Source: Acidobacteriota bacterium (GTDB lineage Bacteria; Acidobacteriota; Terriglobia; Acidiferrales; UBA7541). Taken from it: DNA of 12,617 nucleotides. The stretch is taken from contig PMOP01000053.1 in the NCBI GenBank assembly GCA_003161495.1, forward strand, positions 1 through 12,617, written 5' to 3'. Made by a program: the position numbers and the translations under genes. Below, one piece after another: positions 1 through 6,677 of this stretch. Below the pieces are notes generated by a model that saw nothing but the letters and a program-made list of their open reading frames with translations, ran no database searches and was not told where the DNA came from. Position 1 is the stretch's first letter. Every line of letters starts with the position of its first letter.

Positions 1-221
1 GCGTCATCCGCGCGGCTCGTGATTTGATATTCCTGCGCGAAATAATGCCCCATCACAAAATCGTAGTAAGCCTCTGCCTTCGCCGCGATTTGATCCTGCG
101 AAGCGGATGCGCCGGCAGTCGCCTGCGCGCCCGGATTATTTTTGGATTGCCGCGCACCCACGGACGGACCCGCGATTAGCAGGAGAAGCGATAGTGTGGC
201 GAGATGCCGGCTAGTTTTCAT
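1..221 (-). CDS. Secreted, probably TPR-repeat protein (N-terminal part, cut by window edge)
   Basis: Only the first 73 codons are inside the window; the gene runs off the left edge. The ATG is at 221-219. The protein opens with a Sec signal peptide: basic MKTSRH, a hydrophobic stretch at residues 7-19, and a likely cut near SVGA/RQ (residues 20-25). An Ala/Ser/Gln-rich linker follows, then AEAYYDFVMGHYFAQEY (49-65), which has the spacing and Tyr/Ala pattern of a first tetratricopeptide helix. In acidobacteria such openings are typical of periplasmic or outer-membrane-associated TPR proteins, but the repeats themselves lie outside the window, so the family is inferred. The gene has its own promoter at 241-269, a leader of only about 13 nt and no Shine-Dalgarno sequence. 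It lies 288 nt downstream of purH in the same direction and is probably a separate unit. Confidence 0.72.
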   Translation of the reverse strand, partial: MKTSRHLATLSLLLLIAGPSVGARQSKNNPGAQATAGASASQDQIAAKAEAYYDFVMGHYFAQEYQITSRADD

Positions 222-240
222 CTATTCACCGCAAAAGGAG

Positions 241-269
241 ATTATCCGCCACGCCGAGCCGTCCGTCAA
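241..269 (-). promoter_or_regulatory. Sigma-70-type promoter of the TPR-like gene
   Basis: On the minus strand, TTGACG (269-264), a spacer of exactly 17 nt, and GATAAT (246-241). Each hexamer differs from consensus at one position. Transcription would begin near 234, giving a leader of about 13 nt before the ATG at 221. This is the best housekeeping-type promoter in the window. Confidence 0.7.
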
Positions 270-361
270 AACGCATCCTGCATTTAGTTTCCTCTTCGGA
301 ACCGGGCTCGCTATGTTGGATGCGCGACAAGCCGCTAAAGTTCTTATCGGCAAATGCACTT

Positions 362-438
362 GTAGCGCCGGCGTCCCGCCGGCGGTTTTCGGCAGCGCTC
401 CCATGACTAAAAAACCGCCGGCGAGACGCCAGCGCCAC
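362..438. repeat. Nested inverted repeat (REP-like), copy 1
   Basis: Two 28-nt arms, 362-389 and 411-438, are inverted copies of each other (25 of 28 positions match) around a 21-nt centre. The outer ends read GTAGCGC on the left and GCGCCAC on the right. Each arm contains its own short palindrome (CCGGCG TCC CGCCGG on the left) and ends inward in a run of T (left) or A (right). It fills the middle of the purH/TPR-gene gap (222-509). I see no gene in that gap, only this element and the promoter at 241-269. The element could form a cruciform or terminate purH transcription. Confidence 0.75.
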
Positions 439-509
439 GAAATCGGCTGGCACTCGAAAAATTGCAGCGCGCGCGATGTCCCGGAAACCGCAGTAGCCAA
501 GTACACGAA

Positions 510-2084
510 TCAGTGCCTGAAATGCCTCACGCCGCAAAACACCATCGCCATCCCCATCCGTTCCGCCGCCGCGATCACGTCCGAATCGCGCACCGAGCCG
601 CCCGGCTGAATCACGGCGGTTGCGCCGGCCTTGCCCGCTTCCTCGACGCCATCGGGAAAAGGAAAAAATGCATCCGAAGCCACGACGCTACCTGCCAGCG
701 GCAATTGCGCTTTCATGACCGCAATTTTCACCGAATCGACGCGGCTCATCTGCCCGGCGCCTATGCCCACGGTCTGGCCCGCGCGCGCGAAAACGATGGC
801 GTTGGATTTCACGTGCTTGCAGACTTTCCAGCCGAAGAGCATGGCCTCAATTTCCTCGCGCGTCGGCGCACGTCGCGTAACCACTTTTAAATCGCGCTGC
901 GCCAGTTCGTGGCGATCCTGTTCCTGCACAAGGATGCCGCCCGAAATGCGCTTCAATTCCAAATCGAATTCGCTCGCGGCATTATTCCATTCGGGAAGAT
1001 GCAGCAGCCGCAAATTTTTCTTGGGCGCGAATTTTTCGAGCGCCGCCGGCTCGTAACCTGGCGCCACGATGCATTCGACAAAAAGTTTCGCAACCTCCTC
1101 GGCGGTTGCGGCGTCGAGCGGGCGATTGAACGCCATCACGCCGCCATACGCGGAAACCGGATCGCAGGCCAGCGCCTTTACGTAGGCTTCCGCCAGCGTC
1201 TCCTGTTCCGCCGTGCCGCATGGATTGTTGTGCTTCACGATGACGGCCGCGGGCCGCCGGAATTCCTTGGCCAGATCGAGGGCCGCTTCGAGGTCCACAA
1301 GATTGTTGTAAGAGAGTTCCTTGCCCTGAAGCTGGCGCGCCGCGGCAAGACCTCGCGCGGCGGAACTCGCGGGAACATAAAGCGCCGCGCGCTGGTGCGG
1401 ATTTTCACCGTAGCGCAATTCCTGGCGTCGCGCATACGCAAAGTGCAGCCGCTCGGGCAGCAGCGGACGCTCGCCCAGCTCGATGGAACCGCTCGCCGCC
1501 GAAAGGCGCTCGAGCTCCGTCGCGATCTTGCCGTCATAGCGCGCGGTGAGCGCGAAGGCTTTGCGGGCAAGCTCCAGCCGCGTCGCGAGGCTCACTTCTC
1601 CGTGCGTGGAAATTTCCGCGGCCACGGCGGCGTAGTCGGCGGGATCGGTAACCACCGCAACACTCTCGAAATTTTTTGCCGCCGAGCGAACCATGGTCGG
1701 CCCGCCAATGTCGATATTCTCGATCAACTCTTCGGGCGTAAGATCCGGCTTCGCAGCAGTCGCCTCGAAGGGATAAAGATTCACGACCACCAGATCGATA
1801 GGCGCAATCTTGTGCTCCGCAGTCTGCGCGCGATCGCCCGCTTCTCCGCGCCGGAATAAAATTCCGCCATGCACTTTCGGATGCAGAGTTTTGACCCGCC
1901 CGCCCAGCATTTCCGGCCATCCGGTCAAGTCGGAAACATCGCGCACCGTGATTCCAGCTTCGCGCAGCAACTTGGCCGTTCCCCCGGTGGAAACAATCTC
2001 AATTCCGCGCCCCGCCAGTTGCCGCACAAATTCCGTAAGCCCGCTCTTGTCGTAAACACTTACCAGCGCGCGTTCCACAGGCAC
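510..2084 (-). CDS. purH: Bifunctional AICAR formyltransferase / IMP cyclohydrolase
   Basis: PurH carries out the last two steps of de novo purine synthesis in the cytoplasm: it formylates AICAR with 10-formyl-THF, then closes the ring to IMP. The full length is 524 aa, normal for the family. The N-terminal cyclohydrolase domain (about 1-200) has GGRVKTLHPKVHGGIL (61-76), NLYPFE (102-107) and NIDIGGPTMVRSAAKN (123-138). Tyr104, Asp125 and Lys137 fall at the positions known from the human enzyme. The C-terminal transformylase domain has RYGENPHQ (224-231), KHNNPCG with the catalytic Lys-His pair (284-285), and ends in the typical MAMVFCGVRHFRH. I place the start at GTG 2084 because GGAGG lies 5 nt before it. 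A TTG at 2096 would add four residues but lies on top of that ribosome binding site. It is divergent from the potassium transporter and its promoter is at 2117-2144. Confidence 0.97.
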   Translation of the reverse strand: MPVERALVSVYDKSGLTEFVRQLAGRGIEIVSTGGTAKLLREAGITVRDVSDLTGWPEMLGGRVKTLHPKVHGGILFRRGEAGDRAQTAEHKIAPIDLVVVNLYPFEATAAKPDLTPEELIENIDIGGPTMVRSAAKNFESVAVVTDPADYAAVAAEISTHGEVSLATRLELARKAFALTARYDGKIATELERLSAASGSIELGERPLLPERLHFAYARRQELRYGENPHQRAALYVPASSAARGLAAARQLQGKELSYNNLVDLEAALDLAKEFRRPAAVIVKHNNPCGTAEQETLAEAYVKALACDPVSAYGGVMAFNRPLDAATAEEVAKLFVECIVAPGYEPAALEKFAPKKNLRLLHLPEWNNAASEFDLELKRISGGILVQEQDRHELAQRDLKVVTRRAPTREEIEAMLFGWKVCKHVKSNAIVFARAGQTVGIGAGQMSRVDSVKIAVMKAQLPLAGSVVASDAFFPFPDGVEEAGKAGATAVIQPGGSVRDSDVIAAAERMGMAMVFCGVRHFRH

Positions 2085-2087
2085 AGA

Positions 2088-2094
2088 TTCCTCC
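2088..2094 (-). promoter_or_regulatory. Ribosome binding site deciding the purH start
   Basis: GGAGGAA on the minus strand. The GGAGG core ends 5 nt before GTG 2084, a normal spacing. It excludes the longer TTG start at 2096, which overlaps the core. Confidence 0.65.
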
Positions 2095-2116
2095 AAAGGA
2101 TGAAACGAAAACGCCT

Positions 2117-2144
2117 ATTGTATGCGCGCGCGCAGCAATCGAAA
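2117..2144 (-). promoter_or_regulatory. Probable purH promoter
   Basis: The minus strand carries TACAAT (2122-2117), a close match to the -10 consensus, preceded after 16 nt by TTTCGA (2144-2139), a weak -35. The predicted start near 2110 gives a leader of about 26 nt that includes the GGAGG site. The -10 is convincing and the -35 is not. Confidence 0.45.
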
Positions 2145-2171
2145 AGCGGGAACTGGCTGCGCAGCTTGTCC

Positions 2172-2201
2172 TTTCCAATTGCAAGCGTCCCCCGTTACAC
2201 T
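2172..2201 (+). promoter_or_regulatory. Possible promoter of the KimA-type transporter gene
   Basis: TTTCCA (2172-2177), an 18-nt spacer and TACACT (2196-2201), ending 24 nt before the ATG at 2226. Both hexamers are imperfect. I see no long structured leader here: the whole gap to purH is about 140 nt, so a c-di-AMP (ydaO-type) riboswitch such as controls kimA in Bacillus has little room and no recognisable motif. Confidence 0.28.
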
Positions 2202-2225
2202 CATCGTCCATTGTTTGGAGGGCCC

Positions 2226-4100
2226 ATGTCTTTTGTGGACGTTCTTCTAGGAAAGCCCCTGGCGACTTCCGACGAGCGCGCCGAGCAGATCGGTCCCGTC
2301 GCGGGAATCCCGATTTTCGGCCTGGATGCGCTGAGTTCGGCGGCGTACGGGCCTGAGGCTGCCTTGACGCTGCTCATTCCGCTGGGCGCGGCAGGAGTTG
2401 CGTACATCGTGCCGGTGAGCGCCAGCATTATTGTGTTGCTGGCGATCGTATACTTTTCTTACCGGCAGACGATCGCGGCCTATCCCGGCGGTGGCGGCTC
2501 TTACACCGTGGCATCGGACAATTTAGGCGCGTATCCCGGCGTCTTGGCCGCGTCGGCGTTGATGCTGGACTATGTGCTCACGGCGGCAGTGGGAATTTCC
2601 GCGGGCGTCGGCGCGCTGGTTTCCGCCGTGCCGCAACTTCAGCCGCACACGCTGGCGATTTGCCTGGGCATCCTCGTGGTCGTTACCATAGTGAATTTGC
2701 GCGGCGTTCGGGAAGCGGGCGTGTTTTTTATGATCCCGACGTACGCGTTTCTCGGATCTCTGTTGTGCGCCATCCTGATCGGCGTCACGAAAACGGTGTT
2801 CGCGGGGGGGCATCCTGTTTCTGTCATCCCGCCGCCTGCAGGCGCAGCGGGGCCCGTTTCCGTCGCGGTAAGCCTGTGGCTGCTGCTGCAAGTTTTCTCA
2901 AACGGTTGCACGGCGATGACGGGCGTTGAGGCCGTGAGCAACGGCGTGCGCGCGTTCCGCGAACCGACGGTCCGCAACGCGCAGCGAACGCTGACCGTGG
3001 TCATCGCCCTGCTCGCAATTCTTCTGGCGGGCATTGCGTATCTGGTGCGCGCGTACGGCATTCAGGCGACCGATCCTGTGCAACCCGGTTATCAGAGCGT
3101 GATTTCCATGCTGGTCGCGGCTGTTGCCGGCAGGGGAATTTTTTATTACTTCACGATCGGTTCGGTGCTCGTGATTCTTTCTCTTTCGGCGAATACCGCG
3201 TTTGCCGATTTTCCACGACTCTGCAAGGCCGTCGCGCATGACGGATTTCTGCCGCACTCCTTCGGTTTTCGCGGGCGGCGCCTCGTGTATTCAGAAGGAA
3301 TTTACGTGCTGGCCGTGCTGACGGGAATTTTGCTGATCATATTTGGCGGCGTAACCGATCGCCTCATTCCCCTCTACGCGATTGGCGCATTTCTCGCCTT
3401 CACGTTGTCGCAGGCGGGAATGGTCGGCCATTGGCGCCGGAACCCGGGCCCAGGGGCTGTTCGCAGCATGTTCGTCAACGGACTGGGGGCCGTGACCACG
3501 GGCTTGACGCTTCTGGTGGTGCTCGTTGCAAAATTCACTTCGGGAGCATGGGTCAGCGTGTTGCTGATTGCGGGAATGATGGCCACCATGTTCTGGGTTC
3601 GGAAACATTATTCCGAAGTCGCCAACGAAACAAAACTTCTCGCGCCGCTGCAAGTCGAATATCTCGGACCGCCAATTGTCATCGTGCCGATTGAGTCCTG
3701 GTCGCTGATCTCCCAGCGCGCCATGCAATTTGCGCTGACGCTTTCCCCGGAAATTCACGCGCTGCACGTAGGCACGGAAGAAGAAACCAACGCGCTGCAA
3801 GACAATTGGAACCGCTTGGTTGCCGAGCCGGTTACGCGTGCCGGCGGGACCCCGCCGAACCTCGTGAATCTGTCCTCGCCGTATCGGCTGATTATCAAGC
3901 CCATTCTGGATTACGTGCTGTACGTGGAAGCGCACAACCCGGGCCGGCAAATCGCGGTGATCGTCCCGGAGCTGGTCGAGCGGCACTGGTATCACTATCC
4001 GCTGCACAACCAGCGCGCGGAATTGCTGAAAGCGTTTCTGCTCGTGAAGGGCAGCCGCAACATCGTACTCATCAACGTGCCGTGGTACCTCAAGGCCTGA
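2226..4100 (+). CDS. KimA-type potassium importer (APC superfamily, with C-terminal USP-like domain)
   Basis: This is a 624-aa inner-membrane transporter with about 12 hydrophobic segments (roughly 25-460) followed by a soluble C-terminal domain (about 480-624) like the universal-stress-type domain of KimA. By my memory of Bacillus KimA (YdaO), long stretches correspond: GKPL near the start, DALSSAAYG (34-42), SYRQTIAAYPGGGGSY (78-93), LDYVLTAAVGISAG (114-127), TGVEAVSN (232-239) and LIPLYAIGAF plus TLSQAGM (380-399). The residues reported for K+ handling in KimA are matched here by Asp34, Tyr41, Asp115, Ser125, Thr232 and Glu235. The start is ATG 2226, preceded by GGAGGG; the reading frame stays open upstream to 1869, but that stretch is antisense to purH. 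KimA is a proton-coupled K+ importer inhibited by c-di-AMP in Firmicutes. The nearby cdaA makes that regulation plausible here but does not prove it. Another APC substrate remains possible. Confidence 0.88.
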   Translation: MSFVDVLLGKPLATSDERAEQIGPVAGIPIFGLDALSSAAYGPEAALTLLIPLGAAGVAYIVPVSASIIVLLAIVYFSYRQTIAAYPGGGGSYTVASDNLGAYPGVLAASALMLDYVLTAAVGISAGVGALVSAVPQLQPHTLAICLGILVVVTIVNLRGVREAGVFFMIPTYAFLGSLLCAILIGVTKTVFAGGHPVSVIPPPAGAAGPVSVAVSLWLLLQVFSNGCTAMTGVEAVSNGVRAFREPTVRNAQRTLTVVIALLAILLAGIAYLVRAYGIQATDPVQPGYQSVISMLVAAVAGRGIFYYFTIGSVLVILSLSANTAFADFPRLCKAVAHDGFLPHSFGFRGRRLVYSEGIYVLAVLTGILLIIFGGVTDRLIPLYAIGAFLAFTLSQAGMVGHWRRNPGPGAVRSMFVNGLGAVTTGLTLLVVLVAKFTSGAWVSVLLIAGMMATMFWVRKHYSEVANETKLLAPLQVEYLGPPIVIVPIESWSLISQRAMQFALTLSPEIHALHVGTEEETNALQDNWNRLVAEPVTRAGGTPPNLVNLSSPYRLIIKPILDYVLYVEAHNPGRQIAVIVPELVERHWYHYPLHNQRAELLKAFLLVKGSRNIVLINVPWYLKA

Positions 4101-4142
4101 TGCTTTTTGGGACGGGAAATCGCAGACGGGGAAATTTAATCT

Positions 4143-4748
4143 TCAGGATTTCACGCGCGCTTTGAGCCGCGCGTGATTGTCTTCGAGCGAGACCACATAT
4201 TCGACTTCGTGCGCATCCTTTTGCTTCTTGAGCTCGAGAGTTTTTTGCCGCACAAATTTCTGAAACGCTTCCATGGTCAGCGGCTCGGTGTCTTCTCCCG
4301 CCTGGGCTTTCGCTTCGCGAAACGCCGCGAACAGTTGCTCGACTTTTTTCTTCTCGCGATCGGGATCGTCCCAGGATACGGCGAACGGCAGGCGCACGGC
4401 CTCCGCTTTTTCCGCTTCGGCGCGCTGGCGAGCCCGTTCCGCTTCAATCTCGCGCGCGGCCGCGCCGAAATGGCGCTGCACGGTGCCCTCTTCCTTTTGC
4501 TTCATTCTTTTGCGGAACATTTCGCGATACTTCGAGTACATCTGCGTCAGGTTGCCGTAGCGGAAACGCTGGCTGTATTTCATTTCCGCGCCCCGGTCAC
4601 TATACCGTTTCAGCATAGTATCGATTCGCCATTCAATTTCCGAGGGTGGACGGGCCTTGCCGCCGCCGAAGTATTGTTCATACTCGATCTTCAACTGGCG
4701 GATATCCCTCTCCAGCTGCCCGAGATCTTCGTCGATTGTCTTAGCCAT
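4143..4748 (-). CDS. Conserved coiled-coil protein, MXAN_5187 C-terminal-domain type, function unknown
   Basis: A 201-aa soluble, strongly charged protein with no signal peptide or membrane segment. The N-terminal half has a helical segment (6-27) and a conserved-looking block IEWRIDTMLKRYSDRG (38-53) then YSQRFRYGNLTQMYSKYREMF (58-78). A Glu/Ala/Arg-rich predicted coiled coil spans about 96-117. The C-terminal part (about 129-200) runs DDPDREKKKVEQLFAAF, MEAFQKFVRQKT and a final VEYVVSLEDNHARLKARVKS. I associate this arrangement with the family annotated after myxobacterial MXAN_5187; no biochemical role is known to me. It has its own promoter (4772-4800), a leader of about 17 nt and no Shine-Dalgarno sequence. 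It converges on the transporter gene with a 42-nt gap and ends in a GC-rich hairpin. Confidence 0.75.
   Translation of the reverse strand: MAKTIDEDLGQLERDIRQLKIEYEQYFGGGKARPPSEIEWRIDTMLKRYSDRGAEMKYSQRFRYGNLTQMYSKYREMFRKRMKQKEEGTVQRHFGAAAREIEAERARQRAEAEKAEAVRLPFAVSWDDPDREKKKVEQLFAAFREAKAQAGEDTEPLTMEAFQKFVRQKTLELKKQKDAHEVEYVVSLEDNHARLKARVKS
4151..4176. terminator. GC-rich hairpin in the transporter / coiled-coil gene convergence
   Basis: TCACGCGCG (4151-4159) pairs with CGCGCGTGA (4168-4176) around an 8-nt loop, a perfect 9-bp stem. It sits 50 nt past the transporter stop and inside the last codons of the convergent gene. No U-run follows on either strand, so it may slow or block polymerase but is not a canonical intrinsic terminator. 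Confidence 0.35.
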
Positions 4749-4771
4749 GAAGTGTGGACCGCATAACTTGT

Positions 4772-4800
4772 ATGGTAAAGGCCTCCGGCAAGACCGTCAA
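4772..4800 (-). promoter_or_regulatory. Sigma-70-type promoter of the coiled-coil protein gene
   Basis: The minus strand has TTGACG (4800-4795), a 17-nt spacer, and TACCAT (4777-4772). The predicted start near 4765 gives a leader of about 17 nt before ATG 4748. Just upstream, GGTGCATC (4841-4848) and GATGCCC (4857-4863) form an imperfect inverted repeat that could be an operator; that part is weak. Confidence 0.6.
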
Positions 4801-4964
4801 CGCGCAGGCCTCGCCCTGGTGCGGAACAGGTAATATTCCTGGTGCATCTACAGTGCGATGCCCGGTGCCTGCTGATGCCCCGCGAAACTCATGTAACCCT
4901 TTGTTATTTGTTAATGATAATAGGAGAGATACGGACGGACTGGCGAACGATATCCAAAGGGCCC

Positions 4965-4997
4965 AAAAAGCGAAAGGGGCTCGCATGCGAGCCCCTT
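4965..4997 (-). terminator. Rho-independent terminator (minus strand)
   Basis: 4974-4997 is a perfect 24-nt palindrome (half-site AAGGGGCTCGCA), giving a 10-bp GC-rich stem with a CATG loop. On the minus strand it is followed by TTTCGCTTTTTG (down to 4964), a good U-rich tail. On the plus strand the following bases are CCAGCAAAACCCC, so it acts in one direction only. It would end the small RNA predicted from 5077, and any read-through from glmM. Confidence 0.75.
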
Positions 4998-5019
4998 CCA
5001 GCAAAACCCCATTTCACCC

Positions 5020-5041
5020 CGTTCCGGACTATGCCGGAACG
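5020..5041 (-). other. Internal hairpin of the predicted small RNA
   Basis: CGTTCCGG and CCGGAACG form a perfect 8-bp stem with a 6-nt loop. No U-run follows on either strand, so it is not a terminator. It lies between the sigma-54 promoter and the terminator and would be the central stem of the RNA. Confidence 0.5.
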
Positions 5042-5085
5042 CATTCACCACCCCGGGAAAATCAAAACCACTTGACCAGTACAAG

Positions 5086-5101
5086 TGCAAATCGAGTGCC
5101 A
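5086..5101 (-). promoter_or_regulatory. Sigma-54 (RpoN) type -24/-12 promoter
   Basis: The minus strand reads TGGCACTCGATTTGCA: TGGCAC, five bases, TTGCA. This is the sigma-54 consensus in all ten core bases with the exact required spacing. It points away from glmM into a gap with no protein gene and toward the terminator at 4965-4997. Upstream (5130-5246) the DNA turns AT-rich, as expected for a region that an enhancer-binding protein would bind and bend. It holds short repeats such as CTGTA and GAAAAACTG/GAAAACTG, but I cannot name an activator site. Confidence 0.6.
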
Positions 5102-5246
5102 CATCGCAACTATCTCGATGCGACCGTGTAACCTGCAGATACATAAGGTGATATTGACTTACAGCGACAATCTGGCAGTTTTCTTTGTGCAATATTCTAC
5201 AGTTTTTCACATATTTAAAGTACAGGGAATACTGTCTTTGGGAGAT
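5102..5246. other. AT-rich gene-free stretch upstream of the sigma-54 promoter
   Basis: This stretch between the glmM stop and the sigma-54 promoter is clearly more AT-rich than its surroundings, for example TTTTTCACATATTTAAAG at 5203-5220. It has no credible reading frame. A short inverted repeat TTGGGA/TCCCAA (5238-5243 and 5252-5257) spans the glmM stop codon and could be a weak terminator. Likely roles are the glmM 3' end and an activator-binding region for the promoter at 5086-5101. Confidence 0.35.
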
Positions 5247-6641
5247 TTAAGTCCCAATGGCGGTGCGTATGGCCGTGGCGAGCGTCTCGGCCCAGTGTGA
5301 GACGTCTTCCGCGTGTTCGGCCTCCACCATAACACGAGCCTTCGGTTCCGTCCCCGAGTAGCGCACGACGACTCGTCCGGCGGCCCCCAACGCACGGGTC
5401 GCCTTTTCAATCGCAGCAGAAACTGCGGGCAAGGATTCCAGAGGGGGCTTGGACTTTACCTGCACGTTAACGATCGTCTGGGGAAACACTTTCAGGCCAC
5501 GTACCAATTCATCGAGCGGGCCTTGCAGCGCAACCAGGCAGGCGATCTTGAGCGCCGTGAGAAGGCCGTCGCCTGTGGTAGCGTCATCCAGAAAAATGAT
5601 GTGCCCGGATTGTTCGCCGCCGAGATTGCCGCCGCTGCGCAGCATTTCCTCCAGAACGTAGCGGTCGCCGACCGGGACTCGCGCCAGACTGAGGCCTTCC
5701 GCCTGAAGAATGAGTTCGAGGCCCAGATTGGCCATGGTGGTCCCAATCACGCGCCCCCCGCGTAATTGCCCGGCGGATTTTAAATATCGCGCGGCGGCCA
5801 GCAAAACACCGTCGCCATCCACGTGACACCCGCTGGCGCTCACGAACATGGCGCGGTCAGCATCGCCATCAAACGCAACTCCCAGCGCTGCATGTGTTTC
5901 GAGGACTTTTTCCCGCAGCTTTTCCGGATGCAGCGAGCCGCAGGCGTCGTTGATGTTGCGGCCGTTCGGCTGGTTGTGCATGGCGATCACTTCCGCACCG
6001 AGGGATCGAAACAAGGCGGGGCCGAGCAGGCTGGCGGCGCCATTGGCACAATCCAACACCAACTTTAGCCCCTTGAGATTCGCCCCGGGGATTGCGCGTC
6101 CGCGCAGGTAGGCCAGATACTCTTCGTCGAGCGAGAGATCGGCCGGGACAAGCACTCCATGCGGAGCGGTTTCACGGCCTTTGTGCTTGTGAATCTCGGT
6201 TTCGAGGTGCTCTTCAACGTCGTCTGGAAACTTCATTCCCGTTCCGGCAAATAGCTTTACGCCATTGTCGTGAAAAGGGTTATGCGAAGCGGAGATCACC
6301 ATTCCCGCCGAGAATTTCTTCTGCCGGACGAGACAGGCGACGCCCGGCGTGGTGATGACGCCTGCGGAGATAAACGCAACGCCGTCATCGGCGAGCCCGG
6401 CGGCAAGCTGCGCGGCAATGTGAGGCCCGGATTCGCGCGTATCCATCCCGATCAGGATGCGCGGCTTTGGCTCGACTTCGAGCAAATACTTACCCAATGC
6501 CCGCGCAACCCCGTAAAGTGTGGCGTCGTCCAGCGGGTAAGTGCCGGGAATTCCGCGAATACCGTCAGTACCGAACAGTTCCTTGGTCATCGTGGACACA
6601 GGTGGGGGCTTCAGTTGGATGCTGGTAGCCGGGGCGCCCAC
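5247..6641 (-). CDS. glmM: Phosphoglucosamine mutase
   Basis: GlmM converts glucosamine-6-phosphate to glucosamine-1-phosphate, a step toward UDP-GlcNAc for peptidoglycan and LPS. All family signatures are present (numbering from GTG 6641): ELFGTDGIRG (21-30), the phosphoserine loop SASHNP with Ser119 (117-122), the Mg2+ site DGDADR (258-263), the sugar-binding GGEQSGH (341-347) and the phosphate loop RYSGTEPKAR (427-436). The start is uncertain. GTG 6641 has GAGGG 4 nt upstream and gives 464 aa. Family members usually begin about where ATG 6590 lies (447 aa, first residues MTKELFGTDG), but that codon lacks a ribosome site; GTG 6599 is a third option. It is the third gene of the cdaA-ybbR-glmM operon, 37 nt after ybbR. 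In Firmicutes GlmM binds and inhibits CdaA, and the shared operon suggests the same partnership here. Confidence 0.96.
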   Translation of the reverse strand: MGAPATSIQLKPPPVSTMTKELFGTDGIRGIPGTYPLDDATLYGVARALGKYLLEVEPKPRILIGMDTRESGPHIAAQLAAGLADDGVAFISAGVITTPGVACLVRQKKFSAGMVISASHNPFHDNGVKLFAGTGMKFPDDVEEHLETEIHKHKGRETAPHGVLVPADLSLDEEYLAYLRGRAIPGANLKGLKLVLDCANGAASLLGPALFRSLGAEVIAMHNQPNGRNINDACGSLHPEKLREKVLETHAALGVAFDGDADRAMFVSASGCHVDGDGVLLAAARYLKSAGQLRGGRVIGTTMANLGLELILQAEGLSLARVPVGDRYVLEEMLRSGGNLGGEQSGHIIFLDDATTGDGLLTALKIACLVALQGPLDELVRGLKVFPQTIVNVQVKSKPPLESLPAVSAAIEKATRALGAAGRVVVRYSGTEPKARVMVEAEHAEDVSHWAETLATAIRTAIGT

Positions 6642-6677
6642 ATCGCCCTCGGATTGTTCAGTTTACCACGCGAGCGG

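Larger units (their letters stand above)
4965..5077 (-). ncRNA. Predicted sigma-54-dependent small RNA (about 110 nt)
   Basis: No open reading frame with a believable start fits here, yet the stretch is framed by a near-consensus sigma-54 promoter (5086-5101) and an intrinsic terminator (4965-4997) on the same strand. Counting 12 nt from the GC of the -12 box puts the 5' end at about 5076-5077. The RNA would have a U-rich 5' part (UGGUUUUGAUUUU). It then has a hairpin with 8-bp stem CGTTCCGG/CCGGAACG and loop CATAGT (5041-5020), then a single-stranded G-rich linker (GGGGTGAAATGGGG), then the terminator stem. That arrangement (single-stranded seed region, middle hairpin, terminator) is usual for trans-acting sRNAs. 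It lies 170 nt downstream of glmM, same direction. The Rfam Acido-1 and Acido-Lenti-1 motifs are families worth comparing; I could not match it to either from memory. Confidence 0.42.

Noticed and set aside
909..1859. A 316-codon open frame on the plus strand opposite purH
   Set aside because: purH on the other strand is certain. The plus-strand frame is Arg/Gly-rich with no recognisable domain, as expected of an antisense frame in GC-rich DNA.
1869..2225. A 119-residue N-terminal extension of the KimA-type transporter
   Set aside because: It is antisense to the purH start, has no family counterpart, and ATG 2226 has GGAGGG and matches where KimA proteins begin.
2097..2225. A c-di-AMP riboswitch (ydaO type) upstream of the transporter
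   Set aside because: The gap is only about 140 nt, shared with the purH promoter, and no conserved motif or large multi-stem fold could be seen.
4886..4900. A tiny minus-strand ORF starting near 4892 (MSFAGHQQAPGIAL) after AAAGGG
   Set aside because: Only 14 codons, no promoter, no following gene it could attenuate, and it is not clearly different from chance.
4754..5131. A 125-codon plus-strand frame in the glmM/coiled-coil gap (and an 87-codon minus-strand frame at 4741-5004)
   Set aside because: Neither has a ribosome site or protein-like composition. They cross the terminator and promoter signals of the region, and their codon use does not resemble the neighbouring genes.
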